A stretch of DNA of 64,000 nucleotides from UMGS363 sp051881775 (GTDB lineage Bacteria > Bacillota > Clostridia > Oscillospirales > Ruminococcaceae): assembly GCA_051881775.1 (NCBI GenBank), contig JBJEQN010000016.1, positions 1 through 64,000 of the forward strand, written 5' to 3'. Numbering within the stretch: position 1 is the stretch's first letter; each line of letters begins with the position of its first letter. Under the pieces are notes generated by a model, which saw only the letters and a program-made list of their open reading frames with translations, was not told the DNA's origin and ran no database searches. The position numbers were made by a program, and so were the translations under genes. Shown here one piece after another: positions 36,468 through 45,287 of the stretch.

Positions 36468-37251
36468 ACCAGCCCACCTCCGAAGCTCTTTTCAGAGCAA
36501 ATTTCTTATAGAAAACATACATTGCAACAGGAACGGCTGCTGCGATCGCCGAAGTAATGACCACACCTGTGATACCGAAGGGTACAGCACTTATAAAGGC
36601 TTCAAAGCTTCGGTTATTCTCCAATACGATAGCTGCCAAAAACATCGATATCATAGTAATTGATATTATAATTATTATCGAACACATAAAAACGTTCATT
36701 GCCTTGCTGAATCTTTCGCTGCGGAAAAGCACAGCATAAACCGAAAGAAACAATGACGCACTTATGAGCATAAGCTCAATAATTGACATTGTCATTACTG
36801 TGCTGAATAAGCCGCCCGAATATACAACATAAACTGCCATTGCAATAACTATTGCGGAGATCACAAGCTGAATTCCGAGCAGTACCTCAAGCTGATAGCG
36901 CAGTATACTGCTCCGTCTTATGGGAACGGTCATAAAGGTGTCCAGATTTGTGGGACAGCCCTTGAACTGTTCTCTTGAAGCGCCGACATTTGTCATACCT
37001 CCGTAGGGAGTTGTTCCGTTGAGGACAATTACGCTGCCCACATATCCCATAAAGACAAGCACCTGACTGTTTATTCCTATACCTAAAACATTGCTTAAAT
37101 CTGAGTTTTCTAATGTGAAAAGTGAAATAAAGAACGCAATACAGAAAATAATACCTATAATAAAGTAAACTGTTCCGAGAACGATCGTTTTTCTGCCTAT
37201 TGTTTCAATAATAACGGATTTGTCCTTTTTGTAAAGCTCCTTGGCGCTCAT
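36460..37251 (-). CDS. ABC-2-type transporter permease (module 2)
   Basis: This 263-residue polytopic protein has about six transmembrane segments. A loop with FMTVPIRRSSILRYQ (near residues 105-119) resembles the coupling region of ABC-2 permeases that contacts the ATPase. It follows the module 2 ATPase by 1 bp. Confidence 0.8.
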   Translation of the reverse strand: MSAKELYKKDKSVIIETIGRKTIVLGTVYFIIGIIFCIAFFISLFTLENSDLSNVLGIGINSQVLVFMGYVGSVIVLNGTTPYGGMTNVGASREQFKGCPTNLDTFMTVPIRRSSILRYQLEVLLGIQLVISAIVIAMAVYVVYSGGLFSTVMTMSIIELMLISASLFLSVYAVLFRSERFSKAMNVFMCSIIIIISITMISMFLAAIVLENNRSFEAFISAVPFGITGVVITSAIAAAVPVAMYVFYKKFALKRASEVGWYE

Positions 37252-37252
37252 T

Positions 37253-38122
37253 TTACTTCACGTCCTCTCCGTTTTTCTTCTGCCAGATGTTGTGGGTAAG
37301 CAGGCTTTCAACGTCGGGACGGCGTATGGTAACATTGCCCAGCTTGGGTATGTCCTCTCTGCGCACAAGAGCGGTGAAGCTGCCCGAACCCTGACGGCAG
37401 CCGATAAGATAAGGCTTCTGCTTATCCGAGGGGAGGTTTTCTCCTGCCGCAATTGCATATTTTTCCTCTATCTCGTCAATGGACATGGACTCCACGACCT
37501 CGCCGCCGATGATAAGGGTTATGTAATCGGCTATCTTGTCAAGGTCGCTTGTAATATGTGTGGAGAAAAGCACGGATTTTTCGCCGTCTGAAACGAAATC
37601 ACGGAGAATATCAAGTATCTCTATCCTTGCAACAGGGTCAAGACCTGCGGTTGGTTCGTCCATGATGAGCAGCTTTGGCTTGTGTGCAAGTGCAAGAGCA
37701 AGCATAGCCTTTGTTTTCATACCCTTTGAAAGCGCAGCGAACTTCTGAGTCTTGGAAAGGTCAAATTTTTTGCAAAGGCTGTCGAAAAGCTCATCGTCCC
37801 AGTTATCGTAAGCCATACGGAATATCTTTCTGTACTTTTCAAGGTTGGAGTTGAAGTACATATATTCCTCGTCGGCAATGTAGCCGATAAGGTTCTTTAC
37901 TTCCGGCTCGTTTTTCAGATTATCCATATCATAAACCTTGATCTCACCGCCGTCACGGCTTATCTTGTTCATAATAAGGTTGATAACGGTGGTCTTGCCT
38001 GCGCCGTTCTGTCCAACAAGCCCCATTACCGTGCCCTTTTCAAGCTTAAGGGATACGTCCTTCATTAAAAATTCCTTGTATTTTTTTGATATACCGTTTA
38101 TCTCCAAAGCGTAGTTACTCAT
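37253..38122 (-). CDS. ABC transporter ATP-binding protein (module 2)
   Basis: The start is ATG 38122, with AAGGAG 10 nt upstream. The 289-residue ATPase has Walker A GQNGAGKTT (37-45), signature LSKGM (131-135) and Walker B LLIMDEPTAGLD (151-162). It is clearly paralogous to the module 1 ATPase along its whole length, including the C-terminal extension. It lies 1 bp after its GntR gene. Confidence 0.93.
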   Translation of the reverse strand: MSNYALEINGISKKYKEFLMKDVSLKLEKGTVMGLVGQNGAGKTTVINLIMNKISRDGGEIKVYDMDNLKNEPEVKNLIGYIADEEYMYFNSNLEKYRKIFRMAYDNWDDELFDSLCKKFDLSKTQKFAALSKGMKTKAMLALALAHKPKLLIMDEPTAGLDPVARIEILDILRDFVSDGEKSVLFSTHITSDLDKIADYITLIIGGEVVESMSIDEIEEKYAIAAGENLPSDKQKPYLIGCRQGSGSFTALVRREDIPKLGNVTIRRPDVESLLTHNIWQKKNGEDVK

Positions 38123-38123
38123 T

Positions 38124-38507
38124 TTACCCGATCTCCTTATTATCATAAATTTTGTTTACTGTTCCGATGACCGTTTCCTTTTCCGTGCCTGAGCGGCAAA
38201 GCTCGGAAACGGTTTTTTCAAGCTGTTCAAGCAGTTCTGCCGTGTGTTTGTCCTGAAGACTGTTAACATTGTCAAGCCTTACATAAGTTCCTCTGCCGGA
38301 AACCGTATATACAACGCCCTCACGTTCAAGGTCTGCGTAGGCTCTTTTGACGGTTATGGTGCTGACGTTTATATCCGCCGCAAGCTGCCTTACGCTTGGC
38401 AGGAGAGAGTTGTTTTCCAACTTTCCCGATAAAACCGCCTGTCTTATGCAGTCCTCTATCTGCTCGTACATAGGCTTATCGGAGGTATAATTAATATCTA
38501 TCTTCAA
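38124..38507 (-). CDS. GntR-family (YtrA-like) transcriptional regulator, module 2
   Basis: I place the start at TTG 38507, which sits a few bases after an AGAGGTGAT SD; the frame runs upstream to 38543 but has no SD there. The 127-residue product has the YtrA-type winged helix (MYEQIEDCIRQAVLSGK, LPSVRQLAADINVS, VSGRGTYV) and a short C-terminal helix. It parallels the module 1 regulator in size, motifs and position. A perfect palindrome overlaps its promoter. Confidence 0.92.
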   Translation of the reverse strand: MKIDINYTSDKPMYEQIEDCIRQAVLSGKLENNSLLPSVRQLAADINVSTITVKRAYADLEREGVVYTVSGRGTYVRLDNVNSLQDKHTAELLEQLEKTVSELCRSGTEKETVIGTVNKIYDNKEIG

Positions 38508-38521
38508 CTTATCACCTCTAT

Positions 38522-38572
38522 ACTGTGTATATCTGATATACACAGTATATCACCACTATACACACTTGTCAA
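38522..38572 (-). promoter_or_regulatory. Promoter and perfect 25-bp palindromic operator of module 2
   Basis: On the minus strand TTGACA (38572-38567), a 17-bp spacer and TATACT (38549-38544). ACTGTGTATATC and GATATACACAGT form a perfect dyad around one central base (38522-38546), covering part of the -10 and the start point. It is a strong candidate GntR operator. Confidence 0.88.
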
Positions 38573-38610
38573 TAGCTTTTTAAAAATTTTTATTCAAATA
38601 TTAAAAATAA

Positions 38611-38639
38611 TTGATTTTCAAATACGGCAATGGTATAAT
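38611..38639 (+). promoter_or_regulatory. Sigma-A promoter for the WYL regulator gene
   Basis: TTGATT (38611-38616), a 17-bp spacer and TATAAT (38634-38639). Confidence 0.8.
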
Positions 38640-38672
38640 TATAAGGATAACACGAAAGGAATGGTAAACGTT

Positions 38673-39662
38673 ATGGCGGAAACGTGTAATTCTTCCAACA
38701 GGCATAATAAGATCTTGTGCCTTGCAAAGATATTTTATGAAAAAACCGATGAAAACCACCCTGCGACCATTGCACAGCTTATAGAAATGCTGGGGGAGTA
38801 CGGCGTTACGGCGGAAAGAAAGGCACTTTACAAGGATATAAACTGCCTTGTTGATTTCGGAATGGACATTGTTAGCGTAAAAAGCCGTTCCAACAGCTAT
38901 TATCTCGGCAGCAGAGAATTTGAACTGCCTGAACTTAAGCTTCTTGCGGACGCAGTATGCTCGGCAAAGTTCCTTACCGAGAAAAAGTCCAAGCAGCTTC
39001 TCAGAAAAATAGAATCTCTCGCCAGCGTTTATGATGGAAAGCTCATACAGCGGCAGGTCTTTGTTGCGGACAGAGTAAAATCCGTTAACGAGCGCATTTA
39101 CATAAACGTGGACGCTATACACCGTGCCATTAACGACGGAAAGCAAATATCATTCCGCTATTTTGATTACGGACTTGACAAAAAGCCTGTTTACCGCAGC
39201 GGAGTAAGGATAGCTTCGCCTTATGCCCTTACTTGGAGCGATGAAAAATACTATCTTATCGCATATTATCTTAAATACCCCGAGACCTTTACCAATTTCA
39301 GAGTAGACAGAATGTCGGAAATAAAGATACTTGACGATAACGTTATAAAAGCGCCCGAGGAGTTCAATATTTCCGATTATATGAATGCTACCTTTTCAAT
39401 GTTCAGCGGAGGTTCGGCAGAGGCAGTCCTTGAATTTGACAACAGCCTTATAAACGCTGTAATAGACCGCTTCGGCAAGGATGTTGCATTGAAGCCGTCG
39501 GGAGAGGAACGTTTTGAGGTAAGAGTGCGCATAAAGGCTGCCGCACCGTTTTTCGGCTGGCTTTTCCAGTTCGGCAGCAAGGCGGATATAAAATATCCTC
39601 CCGAGCTTAAACAGCAGTATGCCGATATGCTTAAAGACGTTCTCGGCAAAATCAATGAGTAA
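38673..39662 (+). CDS. WYL-domain transcriptional regulator
   Basis: An N-terminal helix-turn-helix region (LCLAKIFYEKTDE, TAERKALYKDINCLVDFG) is followed by a WYL domain near residues 140-220 (ISFRYFDYG, SPYALTWSDEKYYLIAYY, NFRVDRM) and a WCX-like C-terminal part. I choose ATG 38673; the ATG at 38661 abuts the AAGGA SD with no spacing. The product is 329 residues. WYL proteins sense nucleic-acid or nucleotide ligands, but the target is unknown. It lies 12 bp before a sugar-phosphate kinase gene, so it may regulate it. Confidence 0.9.
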   Translation: MAETCNSSNRHNKILCLAKIFYEKTDENHPATIAQLIEMLGEYGVTAERKALYKDINCLVDFGMDIVSVKSRSNSYYLGSREFELPELKLLADAVCSAKFLTEKKSKQLLRKIESLASVYDGKLIQRQVFVADRVKSVNERIYINVDAIHRAINDGKQISFRYFDYGLDKKPVYRSGVRIASPYALTWSDEKYYLIAYYLKYPETFTNFRVDRMSEIKILDDNVIKAPEEFNISDYMNATFSMFSGGSAEAVLEFDNSLINAVIDRFGKDVALKPSGEERFEVRVRIKAAAPFFGWLFQFGSKADIKYPPELKQQYADMLKDVLGKINE

Positions 39663-39674
39663 AGGAAAATAAAA

Positions 39675-40580
39675 ATGATATATACAGTTACTTTTAATCC
39701 GGCGGTAGATTATGTTGTAAGGACTTCGGCTCTTGTTTCGGGGCGTGTGAACCGTTCCGAGGGTGAAAGCGTATTCTTCGGCGGAAAAGGCATCAACGTT
39801 TCAATAGTATTAAAGGAGCTTGGTGTGGAATCAATGGCTCTTGGCTTTGTTGCAGGCTTTACGGGCAAGGCAATAGAGGACGGTGTTGCCGCAAAGGGTA
39901 TAAAGACCGACTTTGTTCATCTTAAAAGCGGCTTATCAAGAATAAACGTTAAGATAAAGTCCGATACGGAAACGGAGCTTAACGGTCAGGGTCCTGCCAT
40001 TGGAGAAGAAGATATCGAGGCTCTTTACAGCAAGCTGGACAAGCTTACAGAGGGCGATGTTCTTGTTCTTGCAGGAAGCGTTCCGTCATCCTTGCCTTCC
40101 GATATTTATGAGAAAATAATGGAACGGCTGAACGGCAGGGGAGTGCGCTTTGTTGTGGACGCTTCAAGCAAGCTGCTTATGAACGTTCTGGGCTGCAAGC
40201 CATTCCTTGTAAAGCCTAACAATTTTGAACTTGCGGAAATATTTGAAACAGAGCTTGATACAACGGACGATATTGTTTTTTATGCAAGGAAAATGCGTGA
40301 AGAGGGTGCTTGCAACGTTCTTGTTTCCATGGCGGAAAAGGGTGCAGTGCTTGTGGACGATCAGGATGGCGTTCACGTTATCGCCGCCCCGGAGGGTACT
40401 GCGGTAAATTCCGTAGGCGCAGGAGATTCTATGCTTGCAGGATTTATTGCAGGTCTTGCTTCAACAGGTGATTACGGTTACGCTCTCAGGCTCGGTACTG
40501 CAGCAGGAAGTGCCACCGCTTTTTCCGAGGACCTTGCAGGCAGGGAAGAAATAGAGGAGCTGCTGAAATCTATTCCGTGA
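39675..40580 (+). CDS. fruK: PfkB-family hexose-phosphate kinase (1-phosphofructokinase type)
   Basis: The 301-residue ribokinase-fold kinase has the substrate-binding GGKGINVSIVLKELG near the N-terminus and the catalytic signature GAGDSMLAGF near the C-terminus. This pattern is shared by 1-phosphofructokinase (FruK) and tagatose-6-phosphate kinase (LacC). FruK is the commoner assignment. No fruA PTS gene lies next to it, so the substrate is inferred. It is probably in one operon with the WYL regulator. Confidence 0.75.
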   Translation: MIYTVTFNPAVDYVVRTSALVSGRVNRSEGESVFFGGKGINVSIVLKELGVESMALGFVAGFTGKAIEDGVAAKGIKTDFVHLKSGLSRINVKIKSDTETELNGQGPAIGEEDIEALYSKLDKLTEGDVLVLAGSVPSSLPSDIYEKIMERLNGRGVRFVVDASSKLLMNVLGCKPFLVKPNNFELAEIFETELDTTDDIVFYARKMREEGACNVLVSMAEKGAVLVDDQDGVHVIAAPEGTAVNSVGAGDSMLAGFIAGLASTGDYGYALRLGTAAGSATAFSEDLAGREEIEELLKSIP

Positions 40581-40582
40581 TG

Positions 40583-40610
40583 TTGACAAATTTCGTCACG
40601 GTGATATAAT
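40583..40610 (+). promoter_or_regulatory. Sigma-A promoter for yqeY
   Basis: TTGACA (40583-40588), a 16-bp spacer and TATAAT (40605-40610), starting 3 bp after the fruK stop. Confidence 0.85.
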
Positions 40611-40646
40611 AATTATAGTTTAAATTTTTTACGGAGGTACATTAAA

Positions 40647-41087
40647 ATGAGTTTTACCGAATTGCAGACAGCTTTGAAAGAAGCTATGAAAGCAAGAGAT
40701 ACACAGCGCAAGGAGGCTGTTCAGACCCTTATTGCCGCAGTTAAAAAGGTTGCCATAGATTCCGGCGAGAGAGATAATATTACCGATGAACTGGTTGACA
40801 GTGTTATCCTTAAAGAACTGAAGATCGCACAGGAGCAGGTGGATACCTGTCCTGCCGAGGCAGCCGAGCAGCTTGCGGAATATAAGAACAAGCTGGAGAT
40901 AATCCGTTCCTTTGCTCCCAAGCAGATGACGGAAGAGGAACTTCGCCCCTATATTTCAGAAAAGTTCGGCGAGCTTATCGCTTCGGGCAACAAGGGTGCA
41001 TATATGAAAACAATTATGGCAGACCTCAAGGGCAAGGCTGACGGAAAGCTGATAAACAAGGTAATTTCGGAAATAGCTTCAAAGTAA
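40647..41087 (+). CDS. yqeY: GatB/YqeY domain-containing protein
   Basis: The 146-residue helical protein is related to the C-terminal domain of GatB. FTELQTALKEAMKARD and the tail GKADGKLINKVISEI are typical. YqeY-type proteins are widespread and are thought to interact with tRNA-related enzymes, but their function is not settled. A GGAGG SD precedes it. It lies 13 bp before the cysteine-motif gene. Confidence 0.93.
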   Translation: MSFTELQTALKEAMKARDTQRKEAVQTLIAAVKKVAIDSGERDNITDELVDSVILKELKIAQEQVDTCPAEAAEQLAEYKNKLEIIRSFAPKQMTEEELRPYISEKFGELIASGNKGAYMKTIMADLKGKADGKLINKVISEIASK

Positions 41088-41100
41088 AGGAGAGGTCTGT

Positions 41101-41514
41101 ATGGAAAGCAGGATACAGTCTGCAATAGAACGTCATAACAAAGGCTACAACTGCGCTCAGGCAGTAGCTTGTACTTACTGTGATCTTTTCGGCGTAGACG
41201 AAACAGAAATGTTTAAAATGACAGAAGGCTTCGGTCTGGGTATAGGCAGCACCCTCGGCACCTGCGGAGCAATTTCGGGAGCAGCTGTTCTTGCAGGACT
41301 TGCTTCAAGCAGCGGAAATCTTGAAAAGCCCAATTCCAAAGCGGAAACCTATAAGCTGTCAAAGGAGATAATCACTTCCTTTATTGAAAAAAACGGTTCT
41401 TCGATATGCCGTGAATTAAAGGGTATTGACACGGGCAACGTCCTCAGAAGCTGTACAGGCTGTATAGAGGACGCAGCGGCTCTTGTTGAAAAAATCCTTT
41501 TTTCAGACAAATAA
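41101..41514 (+). CDS. C_GCAxxG_C_C family (redox-type cysteine) protein
   Basis: The 137-residue protein has conserved cysteines in NKGYNCAQAV (Cys18), CGAISGA (Cys55) and RSCTGC near the C-terminus. This family is suspected to bind metal or carry out redox chemistry and is common in anaerobes. Cys24 and Cys27 are additional. No signal peptide is seen. It follows yqeY with an AAGGAGAGG SD. Confidence 0.9.
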   Translation: MESRIQSAIERHNKGYNCAQAVACTYCDLFGVDETEMFKMTEGFGLGIGSTLGTCGAISGAAVLAGLASSSGNLEKPNSKAETYKLSKEIITSFIEKNGSSICRELKGIDTGNVLRSCTGCIEDAAALVEKILFSDK

Positions 41515-41578
41515 TGCGCATAAGCTGACCTGTTCTGTTAATAATAATCTAAAAAGCACAAGAAAGGATTAATTATTA

Positions 41579-42562
41579 ATGGAACAGGTCGCTTTTTTTG
41601 ATACAAAGCCTTATGACAAAGAATGGTTCGTTAAACTCAATCCCGGTTTTAAATTCAAATTTCACGAGCATAAGCTTACCGCCGACAGCGCAGGACTTGC
41701 GGCAGGCTGTAAGGCTGTTGTGGCTTTTGTAAACGATACTCTTGACAAGGAAACGATAGACAGACTGTGTGAAACCGGCGTAAAGCTCATCGCCATGCGC
41801 TGCTCAGGCTATAACAACGTTGACATTAAATATGCAAAGGGAAAGATAGATATTGTGAGAGTGCCCACTTATTCTCCCTATGCCGTTGCGGAACACGCCA
41901 TGGCGCTGCTTCTTACCCTTAACCGTAAAATTCACAAGGCATCGAACCGTACAAGGGACTTTAATTTCAGCCTTAATGGTCTGACAGGCTTCGATCTGCA
42001 CGGAAAAACTGCCGGAATAATCGGCACGGGACAGATAGGCTGCATTTTTATGAATATATGCAAGGGTTTCGGTATGGAAACCGTTGCCTACGACCCATAC
42101 CCGAAGGAAAATTCGGGAATAAACTATGTTCCACTTGACGAGCTGTTTGCACGGAGCGACATTATTTCCCTTCATTGTCCGCTTACCTCCGATACGAGGT
42201 ATATTATAAACGAAAAAAGCATAAAAAAGATGAAGGACGGGGTCTATATCATCAATACCTCCAGAGGACAGCTTATTGACAGCGACGCTCTTGTGCGTTT
42301 TCTTAAAGAACGGAAGATAGGCGGAGCAGGTCTTGACGTTTACGAAGAGGAAACCGCATTTTTCTTTGAGGATTATTCAAGCACGGTCATTGACGACGAT
42401 GTTCTGTCTATACTTGTTTCCATGCCTAACGTGCTTATGACCTCCCATCAGGCGTTCCTTACGGAAGAAGCGCTGCAGAAAATAGCCGAGGTAACGATAT
42501 TTAACCTTAAACAGTTTTTTAACGGAGAAGAACTTACCAATAAAGTGGAGTATTCCAAATAA
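41579..42562 (+). CDS. ldhA: D-lactate dehydrogenase (LdhA-type 2-hydroxyacid dehydrogenase)
   Basis: This enzyme reduces pyruvate to D-lactate with NADH in fermentation. The 327 residues have NAD motif GTGQIG (149-154), catalytic Arg229 (NTSRGQ), the acidic cluster DVYEEE (253-258) and His290 (SHQAF). The stretch FFEDYSSTVIDDDVL marks the LdhA/VanH branch rather than glycerate or phosphoglycerate dehydrogenases. An AAAGGA SD precedes ATG 41579. Confidence 0.9.
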   Translation: MEQVAFFDTKPYDKEWFVKLNPGFKFKFHEHKLTADSAGLAAGCKAVVAFVNDTLDKETIDRLCETGVKLIAMRCSGYNNVDIKYAKGKIDIVRVPTYSPYAVAEHAMALLLTLNRKIHKASNRTRDFNFSLNGLTGFDLHGKTAGIIGTGQIGCIFMNICKGFGMETVAYDPYPKENSGINYVPLDELFARSDIISLHCPLTSDTRYIINEKSIKKMKDGVYIINTSRGQLIDSDALVRFLKERKIGGAGLDVYEEETAFFFEDYSSTVIDDDVLSILVSMPNVLMTSHQAFLTEEALQKIAEVTIFNLKQFFNGEELTNKVEYSK

Positions 42563-42567
42563 AGCAG

Positions 42568-42600
42568 AGGGCGTGCGAAATATCGTGCGCCCTGTGTTAT
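42568..42600. terminator. Shared terminator between ldhA and spoIVB
   Basis: AGGGCGTGCG (42568-42577) pairs with CGTGCGCCCT (42584-42593), with two G-U wobbles, around a 6-nt loop between convergent genes. Confidence 0.7.
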
Positions 42601-42601
42601 T

Positions 42602-43810
42602 TCACCCTGCAAGCTGCATAGGTTCCATTCTGCTGTACATTGTGTCGGCAAAAATAGCGTAGCCTTTTGTGGGATTGTTGATAAAAACGTGGGTGACCGC
42701 TCCCACCAGCTTGCCGTTCTGGATTATTGGACTTCCGCTCATTCCCTGAACGATTCCGCCCGTTTCTCTGAGAAGCTCCTCATCCGTTACTCTTATTATC
42801 ATATTGCGGTTTTCGTCCGAATCGGCAAGATCTATCTTTTCTATGCAGATCTCGTATTTTTTCGGCGTTGTTCCGCTGATGGTGGTGTAAATATATGCCT
42901 TACCCGTTTCTATTTCCTGTCTCATTCCGAGGGGGATAGCCTGATTTGTGGCATTGAAGCCGTCAAGCTCACCGTAAAGACCACATTCTGTATTTTGCGT
43001 AAGGCTGCCCATGGAAAAAGCTGAGATGAATCCGCCCATAAGCTCGCCGGGAACTCCGGGTTTGCCCTTTTTTACACCGTTTACCGCAACCTTTACAACT
43101 TCTCCCGAAGATAAGGGAAGAAGCTCGCCTGTGTCAACGTCGCAGACGGGGTGTCCAAGACCTGCAAAACAGTTTGTATCCGGGTCGTAAAAGGTCATGG
43201 TGCCTATTCCTGCGGAGCTGTCCCGTACCCATAGTCCTGCACGGTATTTTCCGTCAGCGCTGCATTTGCAGGGGTAAAGCGTGGCGATAAAATCTTTGCT
43301 GTCTCTTATCATTTCAAGGGTAAGGGCGGTGCCTCTGCTTGAAGAAATTATACGTTCAACATCGGAGTTTGAGGCAACTGCCGCTCCGTTTATGCTTTTT
43401 ATTATGTCTCCCGGCTTTATTCCGCAGTCGCCTGCAGGGGATTTGAAACCGCTTTCGGTTTCAAAGCTGCTTACTTCCACAACGATTACTCCGTCCGTAA
43501 GCAGCTTTATGCCGAAGGGTTCGCCGCAGGGAACCACCACAGGCGATTCTATGCGGCGAAGTTCAACTGTTTTTATAGGTATTATCCCAAGAAGCTTCAG
43601 TTCCGCTCTGTCGCTTTCTTCGTTAAATGATGTTTCGCCGGCAGAAGCGCTGCAGGGAGCTGCTCCCACAAGCCCTGACAGATTCAGATCGTTTCCGCCT
43701 GTAACATAATAGCTGTTGGGAAGATATTGATTAAGGTATATGACCGAGGCAAGCAAAGATACTATTATAAGATCTATTACGGCAGCCGCAGTTCTTATAT
43801 ATTTCCGCAT
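42602..43810 (-). CDS. spoIVB: SpoIVB serine peptidase
   Basis: SpoIVB is secreted from the forespore and triggers pro-sigma-K processing in the mother cell, so this gene points to endospore formation or ancestry. I choose ATG 43810, which gives a clean N-terminal membrane segment (about 7-28); a GGAAGGA lies 12 nt upstream. The 402-residue protein has a PDZ domain (near DCGIKPGDIIKSINGAAVAS) and an S55 peptidase domain with catalytic Ser360 in GMSGSPII. It stands alone, away from recN and spo0A, its neighbours in Bacillus. Confidence 0.93.
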   Translation of the reverse strand: MRKYIRTAAAVIDLIIVSLLASVIYLNQYLPNSYYVTGGNDLNLSGLVGAAPCSASAGETSFNEESDRAELKLLGIIPIKTVELRRIESPVVVPCGEPFGIKLLTDGVIVVEVSSFETESGFKSPAGDCGIKPGDIIKSINGAAVASNSDVERIISSSRGTALTLEMIRDSKDFIATLYPCKCSADGKYRAGLWVRDSSAGIGTMTFYDPDTNCFAGLGHPVCDVDTGELLPLSSGEVVKVAVNGVKKGKPGVPGELMGGFISAFSMGSLTQNTECGLYGELDGFNATNQAIPLGMRQEIETGKAYIYTTISGTTPKKYEICIEKIDLADSDENRNMIIRVTDEELLRETGGIVQGMSGSPIIQNGKLVGAVTHVFINNPTKGYAIFADTMYSRMEPMQLAG

Positions 43811-44276
43811 TTTTTGACCATTCCTTCCTTTTTTTCGGGTGCGTCCGCCGAAACGTCCGCTGTTCGTTATTACTATAAACATTTTGAACGATTTTATCAG
43901 TTCCTTATATTCGTTATTTTATATCCATAGCGCCGAAAATAATGTCAATACCGCTAAACCTGCCATTTACCGGTTGCTGCATAGAAAAATAACAAAAACT
44001 TACGGAAATACAAATAGCAGTTACCGTATAAAGCCAAGTGCCTTTCCTTAATTTTACAGTGATAAACAGGAATTTTAACGGCTGATTTACAGTAATTTAA
44101 ACCGAATTGATAGTTTTTTGATACCGATATTGTATTTTTTGAGAAAATGTTATCTGTTATTGGCAAACCTGCACTTGAACAACACTTTTTATTTGGAAAA
44201 CACTTGATTTTTATAAGCTGAAATGTTATAATGTATAAATAGGCAAAGTGAAAATTAATGTGTTAATGGTGATGAT
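43811..44276. other. Intergenic region between spoIVB and yicC
   Basis: About 465 bp of AT-rich sequence. It contains the yicC promoter (44204-44232). I see no convincing forespore sigma-G promoter for spoIVB, no structured RNA and no conserved small ORF. Confidence 0.5.
44204..44232 (+). promoter_or_regulatory. Sigma-A promoter for the yicC-remA-gmk operon
   Basis: TTGATT (44204-44209), a 17-bp spacer and TATAAT (44227-44232), 44 bp before the start. Confidence 0.8.
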
Positions 44277-45155
44277 ATGATAAAAAGCATGACGGGCTTC
44301 GGAAGATGTCTTGAAACAGTCGGCGGAAAAGATATTCTTGTGGAGATCAAATCGGTCAATCACAGATATTATGAATTTTCTGCCCGTGTACCCAGAGCCT
44401 ACGGTTATCTTGAAGAAAAACTGAAAGGCTTTTTGCAGGGCAGGATCTCAAGAGGCAAGGTAGAGGTCGGTGTTACTGTTTACAATGCGTCTGCCGAAAA
44501 TGAAAGTATTGAAGTAAACAGAGATGTTGCAAAGCAGTATATATCAGCTCTCCGTTCCGCTAATGAAGAGCTTGGACTTACCGATGACCTTACATTGTCA
44601 AAGCTGATGCGGCTTCCCGATATTTTTAATGTCAGAAAAGCTGAGGACGATGAAGACGCTGTTTGGGAAAGTGTTAAAACCGTTGCAGGAAAGGCTCTTG
44701 ATAATTTTATTGCTATGCGTGAAGCGGAAGGCAGAAAAATGCGTGACGATGTTTTGTCGCGGCTTGAATATATTACGGAGCTTGTTGGAAAAATTGAACA
44801 GAAATCTCCCGAAACTACCGAGAAATACAGAAAAAGGCTTTATGATAAGTTAAGCGATATACTTAACGATAAAAATATTGACGAACAGCGTATTGTTACC
44901 GAAGCTGCCATCTTTTCCGAAAAAACGGCTGTGGACGAAGAAACCGTGCGTCTGAGAAGCCATATTCATCAGTGCAGAGAGCTGCTTGATTCCGATGAAG
45001 CTGTGGGCAGAAAGCTGGACTTCCTTATTCAGGAATTTAACCGTGAAGCCAACACCATAGGTTCAAAGGCACAGGATATTGAAATAACCAAAATTGTGGT
45101 TGAGCTTAAATCGGAAATTGAAAAAATAAGAGAGCAGATACAGAATATAGAATAA
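44277..45155 (+). CDS. yicC: YicC family protein
   Basis: The 292-residue protein begins MIKSMTGFGR, the family hallmark, and ends with the conserved REANTIGSKAQDIEITKIVVELK region before KIREQ(I)QNIE. YicC proteins have been linked to RNA processing and endoribonuclease activity in stationary phase. It heads the Firmicutes run that continues with remA and gmk. Confidence 0.96.
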   Translation: MIKSMTGFGRCLETVGGKDILVEIKSVNHRYYEFSARVPRAYGYLEEKLKGFLQGRISRGKVEVGVTVYNASAENESIEVNRDVAKQYISALRSANEELGLTDDLTLSKLMRLPDIFNVRKAEDDEDAVWESVKTVAGKALDNFIAMREAEGRKMRDDVLSRLEYITELVGKIEQKSPETTEKYRKRLYDKLSDILNDKNIDEQRIVTEAAIFSEKTAVDEETVRLRSHIHQCRELLDSDEAVGRKLDFLIQEFNREANTIGSKAQDIEITKIVVELKSEIEKIREQIQNIE

Positions 45156-45287
45156 TTTGGAAAAAGCTGATTAATGCGAAGCAATCGTTTCGCCGTTATG
45201 AGGAACATGCGAAAGTCCGTTACTGAGAATGTGACGAATAGCGGCAAAAACGATTTAATCAGTGTTTCCTTTTCATCGGAGAACTTT

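Noticed and set aside
43811..44000. Sigma-G or sigma-E promoter for spoIVB
   Set aside because: I looked for TGAATA- and CATA-type elements on the minus strand at proper spacing and found only partial matches.
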